This document shows positions 60,645-64,000 of a stretch of DNA of 64,000 nucleotides, in pieces; within the stretch, counting starts at the first letter, position 1, and each line of letters begins with the position of its first letter. The notes below the pieces were generated by a model, which saw only the letters and a program-made list of their open reading frames with translations, did no database searches and was not told where the DNA came from. Origin of the DNA: Deltaproteobacteria bacterium (lineage in GTDB: Bacteria > Desulfobacterota > Desulfobulbia > Desulfobulbales > Desulfurivibrionaceae); assembly GCA_021811385.1 (NCBI GenBank), contig JAJZPC010000002.1, positions 22,956 to 86,955 on the forward strand, written 5' to 3'. The position numbers and the translations under genes were made by a program.

Positions 60645-61283
60645 TTAATACCCAACATACTTTCCTGATGGGGTCATGACGCAACGACTGCCAGCAACAT
60701 AAGAGCCGTCCGGGCACATTGCCATACCTATGCCACCCTGAATGTAACTGCCATTGGGAGGAACCATTCGTGGAGGTGTGTTTCCTCGGCTAGGGACATA
60801 GCTACCATCGGGAGCCATTTGACACTGAACGCCGCCGCCAACATATCTTCCGTCAGGGCACATGTATGGAGATTGTGCCCCGGTTTCTTTAGTCCCACCG
60901 GAGGCCGCCATACATCTCATCTTATATTCTTCTGTGGCCGCCCGTCTTTTTCCGTTCGCCACTATAAGCTCGCCGATTGACATTTCAGATGTCGGGGCCA
61001 ACGCACTTATTCTGTTCAATAATTCTGGGCACCTTGGATCGCCAGATGCCGCCACCGGTGTTTGTTGTTCTCCCGGTGTTCTCTTCCCCGCACTGGAGTT
61101 TTGCTCCTGTTGCTGGTTTTGCCTCTCCCTCACATCCCTGCGTGCGTCTCGCTCCTGCATTTCCTGCAAGTGTTCTCTGGTGCGCTCGTCAACAGCCGGG
61201 CCTGGGGTAACTACTAGTTCAGCCTTGGCGACGCCAGGGGACAAAAACAGAAGTACCACGATCAAAAATATTTTCTTCTTCAT
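60645..61283 (-). CDS. Secreted repeat protein of unknown function
   Basis: 212 residues. A Sec signal (MKKKIFLIVVLLFLSPGVAKA) is followed by a charged Arg/Glu/Gln coiled-coil stretch (about residues 33-65). The C-terminal third has five imperfect repeats built on PDGSYV/PNGSYI with paired Cys (MCPDGRYVGG, MAPDGSYVPS, VPPNGSYIQG, MCPDGSYVAG, MTPSGKYVGY). These short beta-repeats resemble surface or binding modules. It lies 37 nt downstream of the HIRAN gene and is probably co-transcribed with it. Confidence 0.7.
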   Translation of the reverse strand: MKKKIFLIVVLLFLSPGVAKAELVVTPGPAVDERTREHLQEMQERDARRDVRERQNQQQEQNSSAGKRTPGEQQTPVAASGDPRCPELLNRISALAPTSEMSIGELIVANGKRRAATEEYKMRCMAASGGTKETGAQSPYMCPDGRYVGGGVQCQMAPDGSYVPSRGNTPPRMVPPNGSYIQGGIGMAMCPDGSYVAGSRCVMTPSGKYVGY

Positions 61284-61320
61284 GCTTTTCCCGCCCTTTG
61301 TTGTTGGTTAACCCAACAAA

Positions 61321-63855
61321 CTATCTCCCAGGCATGACGACATTGTTGAAGAAGTGATCCGCCATATTCGTGTCAATGGCGTTGAGTCGTTCGTACACCT
61401 CCTTCACCTTGTCAGTCTGTCCGGAATATTTATAGGCAAACCCCAGATTGTACCAAACCTCGGCTAATTCCGGCTTGATGCGGATGGCTTGCTGATATGC
61501 CTCAATGGCCTTGGCATACTGCTTGGTGTTTAGGTATGTATAGCCCAGATTGCTCCATGCATTAACATGATCCGGTTTGACGCGGATAGCCTGCTGATAT
61601 GCCTCAATGGCCTTGGCGTACTGCTTGGTGCCTGTGTTTGCAGCCCCCAGGTTGTTCCATGCATCGGCATAATCCGGGCTGACTCGTATGGCCTGCCGAT
61701 ATGCCTCAATGGCCTTGGCATACTGCTTGGTGTCATCGTAGGCAAGCCCCAAGCCGTACCATGCCACACTGTTCCCCGGCTCTGCCTTGGTCCACTGGAG
61801 CGCATGGTCTTTCAAGCCCTGCCAATCCTTTTTCTCCTCAAGTGCTCTGGCTTTATTGAGCCATTCTGTGGTAGTGGGTTGATTGGCCTGCGGTGCAGTG
61901 GCTCCTTGCTTGTTCTTTAGGGTGGCGGGGGCAGCATCCTCTCCAAATACCTCCTTGTCCGACAAATACCCACCTTGCTCGGTCGTGGCGGCCTGATTGG
62001 CCTGTGGTTCGGTGGGTTTCCCAAAATCAGGATCACTTAATGGGTTTTGTGCTCCCACTAAATCTGCCCCAAAATTTGGATCAGCGAAAGGATTTGCCGA
62101 TTCCGTTTTTGATAATGCAGCACCAAAAATAAGCCCCATAACCACGGCAAAGGCGAAGTAGCCTATGATGGCAGCAATACCGGTAAACAATACTTTGCCC
62201 CAAGGCTTCTTTGGGTAGTTTGAGCCGAATTTTTCTTTTACGAATTTTCCTTGTGAGCGGCCTACTGAAAAATACCAAACTAGCAAATATAGAAAAGCCA
62301 GTCCTTCAGCGGCTTTTGAGTCGGACATGAAGGCCCCCATCAAAAGAATGATGGGCAGTATTGCCAGGCTTGCATTGAACCAATTTTTAGAGGACTCGGC
62401 CTTATCAAATTGCCCGAGAGCCTTCCAGTTGAGCATTTGCAGATACGAACCAAACGCGGGTGTGAAAATGAGGCTCCAGTTGACTGTTGCATTCGGATTC
62501 CATATGGCATCACGTTGATTGGAATCTTCGGCATATATAGTGTGCGCGTTTGTTGCTTTATCATATGGACTCACGACTGCTGACTCTGTTGGGCATTTAC
62601 GCTTGGTTTCGAGGACGCCCTGTGCATTGCGGCGGAACGATTCCCGTGTCCCCTCAACATCGGCATAACAATCGACCCATGATCCGCCGACTGGCAGACT
62701 TCCCGCATTCCAGCCTTGGGGGTGTCGGTTATATTTCACATCGTCTTCTGTTAGAATCCAGGTTTTGCGGGCAACAAGTTTTCTCTTGTCGAAACATGCA
62801 AGAAACACTTCTTCGGATGGGCATATCAATTCGACCAATCGAATTTTCGTCTCGCTCTCGATATAGTGGCAGCGGAAGACAAAATACCAGCCTAATCCTT
62901 CTCCGTCAGACGGCGGGGGACTTTTCGGGCGGGTCTGCGCCGTTGAGGTTTCAACTGAAGTTTCAGCGAGTAACGGCTTCCCGCATTCCTTGCAGCGGCC
63001 ATCACTCCCCATGACTCCAATGCAGGTTCCGTCACTACACAATATCCTGGCAGGCGGGGAGGGCAGTGAAATTGGATTCTCCGCTGCCGGTTGGGTTGCT
63101 GGAGATGGCTGGACCATGGTCGGTTTATGGTCAGCGCGACCCAATCCGTCAGATGTCTTGTTGTAGCCAGTCCTCCATGTGTCGAATTTCTTTATGTATG
63201 ATTTTTCAAGCGCATCAAGCTCACTTGTACTGGCCGCCTCAAGGAGATCAAACCTGAAAAACTTTCCCCCATTGTGGGTCCAATCGTGTTGCAGTTCTTC
63301 GTTGTGGTGCGTCTTGGTCACAAGGTCGCTAAAATGCTTTCTCCAACGCGCTCCGACATCAGATGACTGACCTATATAAATTTTATGGTCTTTACTCCAG
63401 ATGGTATATATGCCGGGCACTTCATCGTAATTTCTTGACCATCGGTCGAGGTCTCTGTGTTGGACAAAGCGCATTCCGGTTGGGCTTTGCGGATCGGAGA
63501 TAACAGGAGCATGGCGCATGGGGTGGTCGTGGTCTGTCATCCTCGGAGATGTTGCCAATTGCGGACACGGGAATGTCGTTAGCGTAATTACGATAATTGC
63601 GCTGCCCGTGCTGGACCTTGTTTGGGAAATGGAACAAGAATAATCACTTCCCCTGTCCAGTATCGGGGCCAATCTTTTCGCTATTCCTCTCGGGATATAC
63701 CCTAAAAATATATCCTCACCAAGCACGTCGGCAGCGATGCACTTAACCGCATTTGGGTCATGTTGGTTGGCAAGGTCGCGGTCAAGGAATATCAACGTCC
63801 CTGCTGTTAGTTGCTTAAATGCAGGCATTGCCGGAGTGATGCCACGATAGTACAC
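61321..63855 (-). CDS. Multidomain HIRAN / GIY-YIG / membrane / TPR protein, 5' end disrupted
   Basis: 844 residues from a GTG at 63855. Residues 1-80 resemble a HIRAN DNA-binding domain (LDRDLANQHDPNAVKC, LGYIPRGIAKRLAPILDRG). Residues 146-235 are a GIY-YIG nuclease-like domain (VPGIYTIW, IYIGQSSDVGARW, E217 in DALEKSYIKKF). A four-Cys knuckle lies at 273-291, a membrane region with several helices at about 455-580 (DUF2628-like), and four or more TPR repeats at about 685-835 (KQYAKAIEAYRQAIRVSPDYADAWNNLG). The frame stays coding upstream of the GTG (EIITVAGV) back to an IS1595 transposase stop, so the native N terminus is lost. The combination is unusual; a nucleic-acid-sensing defence role is only a guess. 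Confidence 0.75.
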   Translation of the reverse strand: MYYRGITPAMPAFKQLTAGTLIFLDRDLANQHDPNAVKCIAADVLGEDIFLGYIPRGIAKRLAPILDRGSDYSCSISQTRSSTGSAIIVITLTTFPCPQLATSPRMTDHDHPMRHAPVISDPQSPTGMRFVQHRDLDRWSRNYDEVPGIYTIWSKDHKIYIGQSSDVGARWRKHFSDLVTKTHHNEELQHDWTHNGGKFFRFDLLEAASTSELDALEKSYIKKFDTWRTGYNKTSDGLGRADHKPTMVQPSPATQPAAENPISLPSPPARILCSDGTCIGVMGSDGRCKECGKPLLAETSVETSTAQTRPKSPPPSDGEGLGWYFVFRCHYIESETKIRLVELICPSEEVFLACFDKRKLVARKTWILTEDDVKYNRHPQGWNAGSLPVGGSWVDCYADVEGTRESFRRNAQGVLETKRKCPTESAVVSPYDKATNAHTIYAEDSNQRDAIWNPNATVNWSLIFTPAFGSYLQMLNWKALGQFDKAESSKNWFNASLAILPIILLMGAFMSDSKAAEGLAFLYLLVWYFSVGRSQGKFVKEKFGSNYPKKPWGKVLFTGIAAIIGYFAFAVVMGLIFGAALSKTESANPFADPNFGADLVGAQNPLSDPDFGKPTEPQANQAATTEQGGYLSDKEVFGEDAAPATLKNKQGATAPQANQPTTTEWLNKARALEEKKDWQGLKDHALQWTKAEPGNSVAWYGLGLAYDDTKQYAKAIEAYRQAIRVSPDYADAWNNLGAANTGTKQYAKAIEAYQQAIRVKPDHVNAWSNLGYTYLNTKQYAKAIEAYQQAIRIKPELAEVWYNLGFAYKYSGQTDKVKEVYERLNAIDTNMADHFFNNVVMPGR

Positions 63856-63888
63856 ACCAGCAACCGTAATAATTTCATTGGGGCTTGA

Positions 63889-64000
63889 CTAGTTGAGCGG
63901 ATTTTCTCGGAACATTTTCAACAGGAAAGAATAGAGGTTCTGGTCACGATGATTGAATCGGAACTCGCACTCTTTCAGATGAAGATAGAAAGTATTCTGA
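63889..64000 (-). CDS. IS1595-family (ISXO2-like) transposase, C-terminal fragment
   Basis: Read on the minus strand, the last 37 codons before the TAG at 63889-63891 encode HLKECEFRFNHRDQNLYSFL and LLKMFRENPLN, the typical C terminus of IS1595-family DDE transposases. The 5' part lies beyond the window. The end of the element probably falls in the CAAGCCCC just after the stop (63880-63887), directly against the HIRAN gene. Confidence 0.8.
   Translation of the reverse strand, partial: QNTFYLHLKECEFRFNHRDQNLYSFLLKMFRENPLN

Noticed and set aside
60650..60860. CRISPR-like repeats at 60650-60860 and 61440-61760
   Set aside because: The repeated DNA encodes in-frame protein repeats (PDGSYV modules and TPRs). 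Spacing is protein-based and no unique spacers are present.

Overview
The window reads as chromosomal DNA of a GC-rich, Gram-negative, dissimilatory sulfur-metabolising bacterium, most likely a member of the Desulfobacterota (Desulfobulbales-like). The main evidence is a complete dsrMKJOP operon (52532-57584), the membrane complex that exchanges electrons with the DsrAB/DsrC sulfite-reduction system. Supporting evidence is an lptA-lptB-rpoN-rapZ cluster, abundant sigma-54 and two-component regulation, multiheme c-type cytochromes, and an arg-lys-dap gene order also known from delta-proteobacteria such as Geobacter. The assignment comes from gene content and residue patterns only; no database was searched.

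Layout. 1-1207: the 3' end of an outer-membrane barrel gene and a VapBC toxin-antitoxin pair. 1381-6036: hisS and aspS, then a HEAT-repeat protein and a HAD nucleotidase on the minus strand, separated by several dispersed repeats. 6213-10148 (minus): lptA, lptB, rpoN, rapZ. 10377-24246 (plus): a long biosynthetic run, argB-argD-argF-argG-argH, an FN3 lipoprotein, lysA-dapF-dapA-dapB, folK, a small YHS-like membrane protein, a small transaldolase, a lytic transglycosylase and pgsA. 24347-27823: tRNA-Leu followed by a small decayed island (vsr, an AT-rich gene of unknown function, an IS481-family element) that ends in an imperfect copy of the tRNA 3' end. 27990-36973: a hybrid histidine kinase, a PilZ protein, an MtaD-like deaminase, pcm, lipoproteins, an RDD protein, tRNA-Phe and an MFS transporter. 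36991-44614: a candidate extracellular electron-transfer locus. 45065-51695: fusA, a P-loop ATPase, an unusual hisA, and HDOD and MBL signalling genes. 51852-57584: an RsbRD-like regulator and dsrMKJOP. 57798-60155: one gene encoding a cysteine synthase fused to a cysteinyl-tRNA synthetase. 60230-64000: tRNA-Arg followed by foreign-looking DNA with a HIRAN/GIY-YIG/TPR giant gene cut at its 5' end by an IS1595-family element.

Four points stand out. (1) A family of four roughly 106-134-bp hairpin elements (6105, 8747, 32650, 47140) sits 0-4 nt behind the stop codons of four unrelated genes, always in the same orientation relative to the gene. Their outer arms differ between copies but stay complementary within a copy. 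(2) A decaheme MtrA/DmsE-type cytochrome and an MtrB/PioB-type barrel lie behind a clear -24/-12 promoter with a perfect 18-bp inverted repeat upstream. Divergent to them are genes for a PhnD-like binding lipoprotein, a histidine kinase with a haem-c motif in its sensor domain, and a sigma-54 activator. (3) CysK and CysRS are fused, and both CysRS signature motifs are altered (HLAH for HIGH, KMSAD for KMSKS). (4) HisA is of the eukaryotic type and the EF-G resembles the mitochondrial EFG1/spdEFG1 branch.

How the parts fit. The arg and dap/lys genes are largely co-directional with 4-nt ATGA overlaps and form an amino-acid biosynthesis operon system. DsrMKJOP and the cysteine-synthase fusion fit a sulfide-rich metabolism. 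The multiheme conduit would give the cell a second electron route across the outer membrane, under control of the sigma-54 encoded at 7125-8588.
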